This document shows positions 24,964-34,230 of a stretch of 64,000 bases of DNA, one piece after another. Source of the DNA: Winogradskyella litoriviva (GTDB lineage: Bacteria > Bacteroidota > Bacteroidia > Flavobacteriales > Flavobacteriaceae); contig NZ_JABRWQ010000001.1 in the NCBI RefSeq assembly GCF_013249065.1, positions 744,001 to 808,000 of the forward strand, read 5' to 3'. Position numbers and translations under genes: made by a program. The notes under the pieces are model-generated. The model was given only the letters and a program-made list of their open reading frames with translations, searched no databases and was not told the DNA's origin. Numbering within the stretch: the stretch's first letter is position 1; every line of letters starts with the position of its first letter.

Positions 24964-27654
24964 ATGAATAAAACTTACTTTATTAAAACAACAATTATTT
25001 TATTTTTATTAGTCACGTTCACTGCTAGTTCTCAGAACTTAAAAGGGTTATGGACTAGTGTTGGTGAAACAAAGGCAATTCAGACAGACCAAGTGTTTAG
25101 AAAAATCTCACTAAAGACTGAGAAATATTTTAAATTAAATCTCGAGGAATTAAAAAATAAATTACAAAATGTTGGAACCAGAGAGCACCAAGGAAATACA
25201 ATTATTGCTTTTCCAAACTCTAATGGAGAACTACATAATTATAGAGTATTTGAAACTCCTATGATGGAGTTAGAGCTTCAAGCGGAATATCCTAACATTA
25301 AAACTTATGCTGGTCAAGGTATAGAAAATCCTTCAGAAATAATAAGGTTTAGTATTACATCAAAAGGATTTCATGGGATGTTTTTAGGGATGCCAAATGG
25401 TACTCAATTTATAGATCCATTTTCTGATGACGGTAATATTTACACAGTATATTCTAAACAAAATATAGAAGATTTAAGTTTTGGTTTTGAGTGTGGTCTT
25501 ATAGATGACCCAAAATTAAATAACATTTATGAAAACGCTACATCTTTAGCAAAAAATGCAGACGATGGAATGTTAAGAAATTATAGATTAGCTGTTGCCT
25601 GTACAGGTGAGTATACAGCATTTCATGGTGGTACCGTTGCTGATGCATTAGCAGCTGTTGTAGTAACTATGAATAGGGTTAATGGCATCTTTGAAAGAGA
25701 TTTGTCAATTACAATGACGTTGGTTGCTAATAATTCTAGTCTTATTTATACAGATGGCGCAACAGATCCATTTGATAACGATAGTACAAACACATTAATC
25801 AACCAAAGTCAAAGTATTATTAATGGTACAATTGGATCTGGTAATTATGATATAGGACACACCTTTAGTACAGGAGCAGGAGGTTTAGCAGGCTTAGGTG
25901 TTACATGTAATAATAACAATAAAGCAAGAGGAGTAACTGGAGTAGCTCAACCTGTTGGAGATTCTTTTGATATTGATTTTGTTGCGCATGAATTAGGTCA
26001 TCAATTTGGAGCTCCACATACTTTTAATGGAACCGTAGGAAACTGTTCTGGCGGAAATAGATCCGCAGCAAACGCATACGAGCCAGGTAGTGGATCTACT
26101 ATTATGGCATATGCTGGTATTTGTGGATCAGATAATATTCGAATAGGTAGTGATGCTTATTTTCATCGTAATAGTATTTTCCGAATTTGGAATCATGTTT
26201 CAGGCACAGGCTCTTGTCCTGTTAATAGAACAGCAACCGGAAATACAGAACCTGTTGCAAATGCTGGTGCTGATTATATTATTCCGCAAGGAACACCATA
26301 CAAATTAGACGGAAGTAATTCTAGTGATGTTGATGGATTAGCTTCACTTACTTACACTTGGGAACAATACGATTTAGGAACAGCTGGAGTACCAGCCGAA
26401 ACAACCTTAACAGGACCCTTAGTAAGGTCTTACGAAGGAACAATTAATCCTATAAGATACATACCAAGACTTGTAGATGTGGTTTCTAATGGAGGCGTTT
26501 CAACAACATGGGAAAAACTAGCAACTGTTAATAGAGCTATTAATTTCACTCTAACAGTTAGAGATAATGATGCTAGTGGAGGACAAACTGATTCTGATGG
26601 TATGACTGCTACAGTGACAACATCTGCTGGTCCTTTTACAGTAACGTCTCAAAATACAGGTGGAATTTCTTGGGATGTAGGTTCGTCTCAAACTATTACT
26701 TGGGATGTTGCAGGCACTACAGGTAATGGCGTAAATGAAGCCAACGTAAATATTTTATTATCAACCGATGGTGGTTTAAATTTTGACACAGTTTTAGCTA
26801 GTAATACACCTAATGATGGTTCTCAAAGTATTACTGTACCAAATGTTGCATCTTCAAATTGTAGGATTATGGTTGAAGCGGCAAATGGTATATTTTTCAA
26901 TGTAAATAGTAGTAATTTCGGAATTGGAGTTGATATATTATGTACCACTTATACCTCTGGTAATATAGCTTTGGCTATTCCAGATGGAGGAGGTGAAAAT
27001 GTTCAAGGAGCTGTGGTAGCTAATACTATTAATGTCCCAGATTCTGGAACAATCACAGATTTTAGAGTATCTATAGATGTTACACATTCTTACATAGGTG
27101 ATTTAATAATACAATTGCAACATCCTAATGGAACAGCTTTTACCAATATTTGGAATAGAACATGTAATACAGGTGCATTTGGTAATATTGATGTAACTTT
27201 TAAAGATGGTGAGCCAACTATATCTTGCGCTAGTCCTACAATTGGACTTTACGAGGCAGCAAACACTTTAAGTGTTTTTAATGGTTTGGATATGAGTGGT
27301 GATTGGACCATTCTATTAGTGGATAATTATACAGGTGATACAGGTACTTTAAACAATTGGTCAATGGAATTTTGTTCAGAAGCATTAAGTATTGCAGAAA
27401 ATGAATTAGACAATTTAAATATTTATCCTAACCCTAATAATGGCGAATTTAATATTGGTTTTAACCCAAAGACAGGAGAAGCAATATCAATTGATGTTTA
27501 CGATATAAGAGGGCGTTCTATTTACAGCAACGTTTATAGTAGTGTTGGTCGTTTTGAAGAAACAATTGCGCTTAGCAATGCACAATCTGGAGTTTATATG
27601 TTAACCATATCAGATGGTTTGCAAAAAGTGACTAAGAAAATTATAGTAGAATAA
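24964..27654 (+). CDS. Secreted metzincin (reprolysin-like) metalloprotease with P domain and T9SS tail
   Basis: The protein has 896 residues. A signal peptide (FTASSQ) is followed by a propeptide of about 200 residues. The catalytic domain contains HELGHQFGAPH (about 342-352), the HExxHxxGxxH zinc motif of metzincins, and a Met-turn candidate in STIMAYAGIC. A PKD/Ig-like region with SGTGSCPVNRT to DSDGMTATV comes next, then a P/homoB domain (about 660-800; VPDSGTITDFRVSIDVTHSYIGDL). The end is a type A T9SS sorting domain (NIYPNPNNGEFNI to SGVYMLTISDG, KKIIVE). It would be secreted by type IX secretion and degrade protein outside the cell. It stands alone between two terminators. Confidence 0.93.
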   Translation: MNKTYFIKTTIILFLLVTFTASSQNLKGLWTSVGETKAIQTDQVFRKISLKTEKYFKLNLEELKNKLQNVGTREHQGNTIIAFPNSNGELHNYRVFETPMMELELQAEYPNIKTYAGQGIENPSEIIRFSITSKGFHGMFLGMPNGTQFIDPFSDDGNIYTVYSKQNIEDLSFGFECGLIDDPKLNNIYENATSLAKNADDGMLRNYRLAVACTGEYTAFHGGTVADALAAVVVTMNRVNGIFERDLSITMTLVANNSSLIYTDGATDPFDNDSTNTLINQSQSIINGTIGSGNYDIGHTFSTGAGGLAGLGVTCNNNNKARGVTGVAQPVGDSFDIDFVAHELGHQFGAPHTFNGTVGNCSGGNRSAANAYEPGSGSTIMAYAGICGSDNIRIGSDAYFHRNSIFRIWNHVSGTGSCPVNRTATGNTEPVANAGADYIIPQGTPYKLDGSNSSDVDGLASLTYTWEQYDLGTAGVPAETTLTGPLVRSYEGTINPIRYIPRLVDVVSNGGVSTTWEKLATVNRAINFTLTVRDNDASGGQTDSDGMTATVTTSAGPFTVTSQNTGGISWDVGSSQTITWDVAGTTGNGVNEANVNILLSTDGGLNFDTVLASNTPNDGSQSITVPNVASSNCRIMVEAANGIFFNVNSSNFGIGVDILCTTYTSGNIALAIPDGGGENVQGAVVANTINVPDSGTITDFRVSIDVTHSYIGDLIIQLQHPNGTAFTNIWNRTCNTGAFGNIDVTFKDGEPTISCASPTIGLYEAANTLSVFNGLDMSGDWTILLVDNYTGDTGTLNNWSMEFCSEALSIAENELDNLNIYPNPNNGEFNIGFNPKTGEAISIDVYDIRGRSIYSNVYSSVGRFEETIALSNAQSGVYMLTISDGLQKVTKKIIVE

Positions 27655-27672
27655 AAATAAAATTTATACTTT

Positions 27673-27701
27673 AAAAGCTCCTACAATTAGGAGCTTTTTT
27701 T
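27673..27701 (+). terminator. Intrinsic terminator after the metzincin gene
   Basis: AAAAGCTCCTA pairs perfectly with TAGGAGCTTTT across a CAAT loop and is followed by a T run. It lies 18 bases after the protease stop and 6 bases before the next start codon. Confidence 0.93.
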
Positions 27702-27706
27702 ATATT

Positions 27707-28819
27707 ATGAATTTATCGTATTGGGAAATAAAAACGTGGCTTACTAACATTGATTTTACCATTGTAGGTAGCGGAATTGTAGGTCTTAATTGCGCATTAC
27801 AATTAAAGCGGCGATTTCCAAAGTCAAAGATTTTAATTCTAGAAAAGGGAATCCTTCCTCAAGGTGCAAGTACAAAAAATGCTGGTTTTGCATGTTTTGG
27901 GAGTTTAAGTGAGATTATAGATGATCTAAAAACGCATACTGAAGGCGAAGTGATAGACTTGATTAAAAAGCGAATAAATGGTCTTAAGATACTTCGTGAA
28001 ACCTTAGGTGATAAGTCAATTGATTTTCAGAATTTAGGTGGTTATGAATTGTTTTTAGAATCTGATGAAGCTTTATATGACTTATGCAAGTGCAAGAAGG
28101 AAGAAATAAATAAGCTATTGTTTCCCATCTTTAAATCTGAAGTATTCAATTTTAAATTAAACAACTTTGGTTTTAAAGGCATAAAACCCAATTATAGTTT
28201 TAATTCATTTGAGGGACAAATTGATACAGGTAAGATGATAGAAGCTTTATTAAATAAAGTACAATCACTTGGCATAAAAATATTAAATAACACAACGGTT
28301 GAAGCATTTTCTGAAGATGCTAAATCGGTAAAAGTTAAGACAAACCATTTTGATTTTAATTCTAAGAAACTTTTTATTGCTACTAACGGATTTGCAAAAC
28401 AACTTAATATTTCTTCAGTTAAACCTGCTAGAGCACAAATTTTAATTACAAAACCTATTAACAATTTAAAGATTAAGGGTACGTTTCATTTAGATGAAGG
28501 CTATTATTACTTTAGAAATATAGATAATAGAATATTGCTTGGTGGTGCGAGAAATCTCGATTTTAAAACCGAGGAAACTACAGAATTTGCACAAACTGAA
28601 ATTATTCAAAATAAGCTTAAAGAACTTTTAAAAACGACTATTTTACCAAATGAAAATTTTGAAATTGAGAAACGTTGGTCTGGTATTATGGGAGTGGGCA
28701 AACAGAAAAAAGCAATTGTAAAACAGTTAACTAATAATGTGTTTTGTGGCGTACGTTTAGGTGGAATGGGAATAGCAATTGGTAGTTTAGTGGGTAGAGA
28801 GTTAGCGGATTTAACCTAA
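27707..28819 (+). CDS. FAD-dependent oxidoreductase, D-amino acid oxidase (DAO) family
   Basis: The protein has 370 residues with an N-terminal dinucleotide-binding fold (TIVGSGIVGLNCALQL, then ILEKG about 25 residues later) and the DAO-type GASTKNAGFACFGS segment that faces FAD. The C-terminal part has RNIDNRILLGGARNLD and RWSGIMGVG...CGVRLGGMGIAIGSLVGREL, typical of glycine/D-amino acid oxidase-like proteins. The substrate is unknown. It lies 6 bases before mtgA, so the two share a transcript, but I know of no functional link. Confidence 0.88.
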   Translation: MNLSYWEIKTWLTNIDFTIVGSGIVGLNCALQLKRRFPKSKILILEKGILPQGASTKNAGFACFGSLSEIIDDLKTHTEGEVIDLIKKRINGLKILRETLGDKSIDFQNLGGYELFLESDEALYDLCKCKKEEINKLLFPIFKSEVFNFKLNNFGFKGIKPNYSFNSFEGQIDTGKMIEALLNKVQSLGIKILNNTTVEAFSEDAKSVKVKTNHFDFNSKKLFIATNGFAKQLNISSVKPARAQILITKPINNLKIKGTFHLDEGYYYFRNIDNRILLGGARNLDFKTEETTEFAQTEIIQNKLKELLKTTILPNENFEIEKRWSGIMGVGKQKKAIVKQLTNNVFCGVRLGGMGIAIGSLVGRELADLT

Positions 28820-28825
28820 TAAGTA

Positions 28826-29518
28826 ATGCTAAAATTGATCAAACGTTTATTTCGATTTGTACTTAAAATACTGTTTTGGTGTGTGGTGTTTTCTGTTGCA
28901 GTAGTTTTATTATTTAAGTGGATTCCTGTACCAGTAACACCTTTAATGCTAATCCGTAATGCAGAACAAACAGATGCTAATAAAAAAGGTTGGGAGCATA
29001 ATTGGGTTTCTATTAAAGCTATTTCACCTCACTTACAAAAGGCAGTAATTTGTAGTGAGGATCAATTCTTTTTAAGTCATAATGGCTTTGACATTAAGGC
29101 TATTGAAAAAGCATTTGAGAATAATAAAAAAGGTAAGAGACTTAAAGGTGCGAGCACTATTTCTCAACAAACAGCAAAAAATGTATTTCTATGGCCAGAC
29201 AGAAGTTGGCTACGAAAAGGATTAGAAACCTATTTTACGTTTTTAGTAGAACTTATTTGGACAAAAGAGCGTATTATGGAAGTCTACTTAAATAGCATAG
29301 AGATGGGTCCAGGTATTTATGGAGCAGAAGCAGCAGCGCAATATTGGTTTAAAAAATCAGCTTCTAAATTATCAAAATACGAGTCAGCAGCAATTGCGTC
29401 AATTTTACCTAGTCCTTTGAGATATAGGGCAAATCCGGCAACAACTTACATTGAAGGCAGAAAATCTTGGATAGTAAAACAAATGGGTTATTTAGGAACT
29501 ATAAATTATTCAGAATAA
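28826..29518 (+). CDS. mtgA: Monofunctional peptidoglycan glycosyltransferase
   Basis: The protein has 230 residues. It has one N-terminal membrane anchor (ILFWCVVFSVAVVLLF) followed by a GT51 domain. Conserved motifs are AVICSEDQFFLSHNGFD (catalytic Glu about 77-78), KGASTISQQTAKNVFLWPDRSW, ELIWTKERIMEVYLNSIEMGPGIYG and ASILPSPLRYRANP. It polymerises lipid II glycan strands at the periplasmic face without a transpeptidase domain. It follows the FAD oxidoreductase gene by 6 bases. Confidence 0.96.
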   Translation: MLKLIKRLFRFVLKILFWCVVFSVAVVLLFKWIPVPVTPLMLIRNAEQTDANKKGWEHNWVSIKAISPHLQKAVICSEDQFFLSHNGFDIKAIEKAFENNKKGKRLKGASTISQQTAKNVFLWPDRSWLRKGLETYFTFLVELIWTKERIMEVYLNSIEMGPGIYGAEAAAQYWFKKSASKLSKYESAAIASILPSPLRYRANPATTYIEGRKSWIVKQMGYLGTINYSE

Positions 29519-29584
29519 AAAAGATAGATTCAAATAAAGTAAAAAAGCAAGCCATTTCTGTAACTGTTTAATAGTTTATTAGAC

Positions 29585-29627
29585 TTATAAGTGATTATAA
29601 TAGAGTTTAATATTAAATCGCTTATAA
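29585..29627 (+). other. Inverted repeat downstream of mtgA
   Basis: TTATAAGTGATT (29585-29596) pairs with AATCGCTTATAA (29616-29627) with one G-T pair across a 19-base loop, followed by the T-rich stretch TTATTACTATTTTTG. It may end the mtgA transcript or act in the leader of the next gene; the T-rich tail also contains TATTTTTG, a match to the -7 promoter box. Confidence 0.4.
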
Positions 29628-29696
29628 TTATTACTATTTTTGAAATCAATTATATTGTTTAATTCAATATTAGCCCAAATATATCAATACCTTACC

Positions 29697-30374
29697 ATGA
29701 AAAGATTTTTCAACTTTTTTATACTTATACTTAGTTTAACTTTATTTTCAAGTTGTTTTGAAATTCTCGAAGAAATTAACTTAAATGCAGATGGAAGTGG
29801 AGAAATGTTGGTGACATTTAATTTAAGTAAAAGCAAATCTAAAATTGCATCAATTATGCTTTTAGATAGTGTTAATGGCTATAAAGTGCCTTCAAAAGAA
29901 GATCTAGGTTTAGCATTAAAAGAAGCAAAAAACCATTTAAAAACAATAGAAGGTATCACTAATATTAATACAACTTCAGATTTCGATAATTACATCTTTA
30001 CTATATCTTGTGATTTTAGTTCAACTGCAAACTTAGATGCCGTTTTTAAAGATTTAATTAGTAAGCACAATAAAAAGAGTAAAACAAAATTTAATACTAC
30101 TAATTTCTCTTACAGTACAAATAGTTTTAAACGCTCGTTTTCTTATGATGAGAGTATCAGAAGAAATTTTTACAAATTAAATAGTGAAGATCGTAAGGTT
30201 TTTGAAGACGCTAATTACACAAGTATATATAGATTTGAAAATGATGTAGAAAATGTAACTAATACTAATGCTAAAGTATCTCCTAATAAAAAAGCGGTCT
30301 TTCTAAAAGTAGATGTAATGTCGTTAATTTTAGGAGAAAAAAATATCACAAATACTATTCAATTATCAAAATAA
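29697..30374 (+). CDS. Lipoprotein of unknown function (LppM-like layout)
   Basis: The start ATG 29697 gives 225 residues with a clean lipoprotein signal (LSLTLFSSCFEI, lipobox SSC). An upstream in-frame TTG at 29640 would bury this signal. The mature part opens with INLNADGSGEMLVTFNLSKS, has a YIFTISCDFSSTANLD segment and ends beta-rich without a membrane span. A Cys followed by NxDGSG and a DFss-x-DL block resembles LppM/DUF3153-type lipoproteins, but this is a weak match. It is the first of three exported unknown proteins encoded one after the other. Confidence 0.75.
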   Translation: MKRFFNFFILILSLTLFSSCFEILEEINLNADGSGEMLVTFNLSKSKSKIASIMLLDSVNGYKVPSKEDLGLALKEAKNHLKTIEGITNINTTSDFDNYIFTISCDFSSTANLDAVFKDLISKHNKKSKTKFNTTNFSYSTNSFKRSFSYDESIRRNFYKLNSEDRKVFEDANYTSIYRFENDVENVTNTNAKVSPNKKAVFLKVDVMSLILGEKNITNTIQLSK

Positions 30375-30398
30375 TATAACTACCAATCCAACTTCAAC

Positions 30399-32255
30399 AT
30401 GAAAAAAATATTACTACTTACTTACCTATTTTGCATTGCATTAACAATAAACGCACAAGATTTGGTGTCTAAAATACCAAAAGATGCTAAGGCTGTAGTT
30501 TCAATTAAAGGTAAAAATGTTACCGACTTAGTTTCTGTTTCAGAGTTTGAAAACTCAAAAATTGGTAAACTATTTCTAAAAGAAATGCGAAATGAAACTG
30601 ACGGTAGAGTTTCTAATTTAAATGAATTAGGAATTGATCTAAACCGTGATTTTTATTATTTTATGACGTCAGATTCATTAAGTCTAAAGCATCATGTTTT
30701 AGTGCCTTTTAAGGATAAAACTGGTTTTGAGAAATTAATGCCAGAAAGGCAAAAGAAGAAAATAATAACAGATGGAGACCTTTCGTATTTTGTAGACACA
30801 TATGATAGCATGATAACGATGTGGAATAATAATATGTTGCTAATGGTAGTATCTCAAGAAACATACAACAACGATTATTATAGTTATAATGATTATAGTG
30901 TAGAAGAAGTTGCCGAAGAAGTTGTTTTAGAGGAAGAAGAAGTAGAAGTTGAGTCAACTGAATCTGAAATAGAAGTAGAAGAAACAGTTATAGAACCTTC
31001 TGAGCCTACTTATAATAATGATTATTATGAGAACTTAAGAAAAGATAGAGAAGCCAAAAAATTATTAGCAGATAAAGCTTTAGTTACCTATGCAAAATCA
31101 ACAATAAAAGGTAATCATACAAATGGTTCTATACTAAAGAACACAAAATATGTAAAAGCAATTGGCAATGGTAAAGATGAAGCTGTAGCTTGGATTGGAG
31201 ATTTTAGTTCAATTTATTCAGATATGTTACAAAATTTATCATACGGTATGGGTCCAAATTATTTAGGTTTATATGATAGCTTTCAAAGCTTTTACAGTGA
31301 TATGTCCTTAACGTCTAAACTTAATTTTGAAAAATCTCAGGCATCTTTAAAAACACGTTATACCATGAATAATGACATGGCTAAATACACTGAGGCTATG
31401 TATAATGGCAAAATGAATTCTAACTTTTTTAAATATTTTAATGAAGATAAAATGCTAGGGTATTTTGCGGTAAACATAAGCACAAAGGGTGTTTTAGAAG
31501 CCTATCCAGAAATGATGAGTAAAATGTTTGAAGGTTATAATGACGATGAAGTTGCTGCATTTGTGCCTATTGGCATGAAAATTTTATCATTACTAATAGA
31601 TGAAGAAGGCGCTGCACAACTATTAAGAGGTGATATGCTTTTTGTTCTTACAGAAATGAAAGAAAGAGAATTAACTTATACAACCTATGAGTACGATGAA
31701 AATTATGAAAGAGAAGAAGTAACAAAAACAAAAAAAGAAACCTTACCAGGTTTTTTAATGATGCTTACATCTTCTGAAGGCGATTTATTTCATAAGTTAA
31801 TGAATATCGCTGTAAAAGAAAGCAGAGGAGAAGTCACTTTAAGTACTAATGGCATATACCAATTAACTACAAGCGATTTACCATTAACAATAAACGTTGC
31901 TTATAAAGATAATGCTATTCTTATCGGAAGTTCTTTTGAAGACCTGGTTGCCATCAAAACCGGAAAATTTAATAGTAAAGTTAGCGGTAAACATAAAAGT
32001 TTAATTAAAAAGAACTCGAGTGCCATTTATGTAAACGGACATGAAATTGCATCAACATTCCCTAGAGAAATGATGCCTAATGCTGTAAAAGAAAAAATAG
32101 ATTTTATTTCTCAAAATACAGAGGATGTTATTTTTAAAACCGGAAAAATAAAAAATAATGCGATGGAAGGTGAAATGATATTAAATGTACCAGAGAAAGG
32201 GCATAATAACAGTTTAGCTTACTTTTTAAATATGATAAATGCTCTAATGGATTAA
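30399..32255 (+). CDS. Exported protein of unknown function (DUF4836-like)
   Basis: The protein has 618 residues with a signal peptide ending INAQ. It opens with LVSKIPKDAKAVVSIKGKNVTDLVS and LGIDLNRDFYYFMTSD, a pattern that resembles the DUF4836 family of Bacteroidota. A very acidic insert of about 60 residues (VEEVAEEVVLEEEEVEVEST, about 168-210) interrupts the N-terminal half. There is no catalytic motif or C-terminal sorting tail. It lies 24 bases after the lipoprotein gene and 19 bases before the next gene, so the three probably form one transcript. The family name is tentative. Confidence 0.72.
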   Translation: MKKILLLTYLFCIALTINAQDLVSKIPKDAKAVVSIKGKNVTDLVSVSEFENSKIGKLFLKEMRNETDGRVSNLNELGIDLNRDFYYFMTSDSLSLKHHVLVPFKDKTGFEKLMPERQKKKIITDGDLSYFVDTYDSMITMWNNNMLLMVVSQETYNNDYYSYNDYSVEEVAEEVVLEEEEVEVESTESEIEVEETVIEPSEPTYNNDYYENLRKDREAKKLLADKALVTYAKSTIKGNHTNGSILKNTKYVKAIGNGKDEAVAWIGDFSSIYSDMLQNLSYGMGPNYLGLYDSFQSFYSDMSLTSKLNFEKSQASLKTRYTMNNDMAKYTEAMYNGKMNSNFFKYFNEDKMLGYFAVNISTKGVLEAYPEMMSKMFEGYNDDEVAAFVPIGMKILSLLIDEEGAAQLLRGDMLFVLTEMKERELTYTTYEYDENYEREEVTKTKKETLPGFLMMLTSSEGDLFHKLMNIAVKESRGEVTLSTNGIYQLTTSDLPLTINVAYKDNAILIGSSFEDLVAIKTGKFNSKVSGKHKSLIKKNSSAIYVNGHEIASTFPREMMPNAVKEKIDFISQNTEDVIFKTGKIKNNAMEGEMILNVPEKGHNNSLAYFLNMINALMD

Positions 32256-32274
32256 TTTTTAAAACTAAAATCTT

Positions 32275-33708
32275 TTGAAAAAATCTATAAAAATAGCCCT
32301 ATCAATACTTGTATTAGTATTGATAGGGTATTTTGGTTATACCCATTTTAAGAAAACATCTGTTTTGCTTAATGTTATCCATAAAGATGCAGAAAGTGTC
32401 ATAAAAGTTGGTGTTCATGATATTAAAAAAACGTTACTTTTAGATGTCTTATCGTCTCCAAGTTATTACTGGAAAAACTCAAAATTATACAAAGACAGTA
32501 AAAAGGACGACTCAAAAGAAGACGATGATATTGGTGTTGATTTTAAGCCGTATACAATGGCTTTTTATTCCATAAAAAATATTGATAACACACTTTTTAC
32601 TACCTTTAAAATTAATGATTCAGAAGCTTTTGAAAAGTATATAAAGAAATATGCTCAAAAGAAATCGAGCTTAATTACAAATAATGAGATTGGCTATAAA
32701 AACCTTGTTTTAGAAAAATCTCAACTAATATTAGCGTGGAATTCAGAAAAAATAGCATTAGCCTTAACCTTAGATGCATCTTTAGAGAAACTAAAAGTTG
32801 TTTTTGAAGATGTGTTATTAAAAAATCAGCTTATTTCAGACAAGAACCATAAGATTATAAAGCAACTAAGTACTTCTAATGATCATATTGTCTATCTTAA
32901 AAATGAGAGTATAATAAGACTAAATTTTAAAGATAAAGAAGCTATAATAGACGGTAATATATTTACACAAAAGGCAGATGCTTATAAAATGAGTACAACT
33001 TATAATGGTTTGCCAGAAGCGTCATTTCAATTTTATTTTGATGGCAATTTCAATAGTATAGAACATAAAACAGCATTTACTCAACGTTTAGAGAATCTAT
33101 CATTCTTTAGTAAAAACAATATTGAAGCAACTCAGTTAATAAATAAAACTAATGGATTTTTAAGTATTGGTATAAAAGGAACAACAATGCAATCAGACAC
33201 CATAGTAGGTTATGAATACAATGATAATTTTGAAAAAGTAGCTGTTAAAAAACTGCAAGAAAAAGAGGTGCCTAAAATTTCTATCAATTTGGGAGTTAAT
33301 AAGAATGAAAGTTTAAATATGTACTTACAAAACCAAGGTGCTATAAAAAACGATGTCTTATTAAGTATTCCTTATTATACATTTTATACAAATGAAAATG
33401 GTAATAACTTATCATTAAGTACTGCAAAAGAAGACATGAATACTGAAGAAATAAACAGTTCTAGTTTTTTTAATTTAGATGTTAATTTTAATCGCTTACA
33501 GAAAGATATTTCAATTCCAAGAGCTAATGAAGTGTTTGGATTGTTAGAGACCCTTAATTTAAGAGCTAATCAATTAAAAGGGACAAATCAAATTAAAATA
33601 GAAGGCTGTCTTATAGGAAAAAGTGAAGATGTAAACATTATCTCTCAAATTTTCTTTGGATTAGAAAAGCAGAAGGCGGAAGAGGATTTAGTTAACGAGA
33701 ATATTTAA
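32275..33708 (+). CDS. Exported or membrane-anchored protein of unknown function, related to its upstream neighbour
   Basis: The protein has 477 residues from a TTG start at 32275; there is no nearby ATG in frame, and the N-terminus KKSIKIALSILVLVLIGYFGY makes a good signal anchor. The mature part starts VLLNVIHKDAESVIKVGVHDIKKTL, echoing KIPKDAKAVVSIKGKN of the previous protein, and both have a central YIKNESIIR/SAIYVNGHEIA-like block. The two are probably distant paralogues that form a module with the lipoprotein upstream. No domain with known activity is visible. Confidence 0.7.
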   Translation: MKKSIKIALSILVLVLIGYFGYTHFKKTSVLLNVIHKDAESVIKVGVHDIKKTLLLDVLSSPSYYWKNSKLYKDSKKDDSKEDDDIGVDFKPYTMAFYSIKNIDNTLFTTFKINDSEAFEKYIKKYAQKKSSLITNNEIGYKNLVLEKSQLILAWNSEKIALALTLDASLEKLKVVFEDVLLKNQLISDKNHKIIKQLSTSNDHIVYLKNESIIRLNFKDKEAIIDGNIFTQKADAYKMSTTYNGLPEASFQFYFDGNFNSIEHKTAFTQRLENLSFFSKNNIEATQLINKTNGFLSIGIKGTTMQSDTIVGYEYNDNFEKVAVKKLQEKEVPKISINLGVNKNESLNMYLQNQGAIKNDVLLSIPYYTFYTNENGNNLSLSTAKEDMNTEEINSSSFFNLDVNFNRLQKDISIPRANEVFGLLETLNLRANQLKGTNQIKIEGCLIGKSEDVNIISQIFFGLEKQKAEEDLVNENI

Positions 33709-33751
33709 TAGAAATATTAGACAGAACTATATCGGTTATATATTCATCACA

Positions 33752-34207
33752 ATGACAAGTAACATAAAACAAGAATTATACGATCAATGTCAATTTTTTA
33801 TAGATGCTCGTTTACAAGCCATCACAAAAACTATTGCAGAAATTCAAGAGTCTTTAACTTCTGAAACTAAGAGTAGTGCTGGCGATAAACACGAAACGGG
33901 GCGTGCAATGTTGCAATTAGAACGTGAAAAAGCAGGACATCAATTAGCCGAAATTGAAAAGCAAAAACAAATTCTTCAAAAAATAAATGTTGAAGCTAAA
34001 CACCAAAAAGCAGCATTAGGTTCAGTGATAAAAACAACACAATCAAATTATTTTATTGCTGTAAGTGCTGGTGAATTGGTAATTGATAACACCACTTATT
34101 ATGCAATTTCAGCAGCAACACCAATTGCACAATTATTGTTATCTAAGGGTGTTGATGATGAGGTTGTTTTTAGAGGGAATCTGTTTCGAGTTTTAAATGT
34201 TGAATAA
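33752..34207 (+). CDS. Protein with GreA/GreB-like C-terminal domain
   Basis: The protein has 151 residues: an N-terminal coiled coil (about 1-85; AGDKHETGRAMLQLEREKAG, then EIEKQKQILQKI) and a small C-terminal domain with YYAISAATPIAQLLLSKGVDDEVVFRGNLFRVL. The C-terminal segment parallels the GreA/GreB C-terminal domain (pattern SP-IA-x-LL-x-K-x-x-GDEV). The acidic tip residues of real GreA are not obvious, so it may act near the RNA polymerase secondary channel without being a cleavage factor. Relatives in flavobacteria are often labelled 3-oxoacyl-ACP synthase, which does not fit this sequence. It is convergent with the ABC ATPase gene. Confidence 0.7.
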   Translation: MTSNIKQELYDQCQFFIDARLQAITKTIAEIQESLTSETKSSAGDKHETGRAMLQLEREKAGHQLAEIEKQKQILQKINVEAKHQKAALGSVIKTTQSNYFIAVSAGELVIDNTTYYAISAATPIAQLLLSKGVDDEVVFRGNLFRVLNVE

Positions 34208-34230
34208 GAAGAAAACAATCATGTAAAGAA

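Noticed and set aside
33752..34207. 3-oxoacyl-ACP synthase annotation common for relatives
   Set aside because: The protein is only 151 residues, has no Cys-His-His or Cys-His-Asn triad, and shows a coiled coil plus a Gre-type domain.
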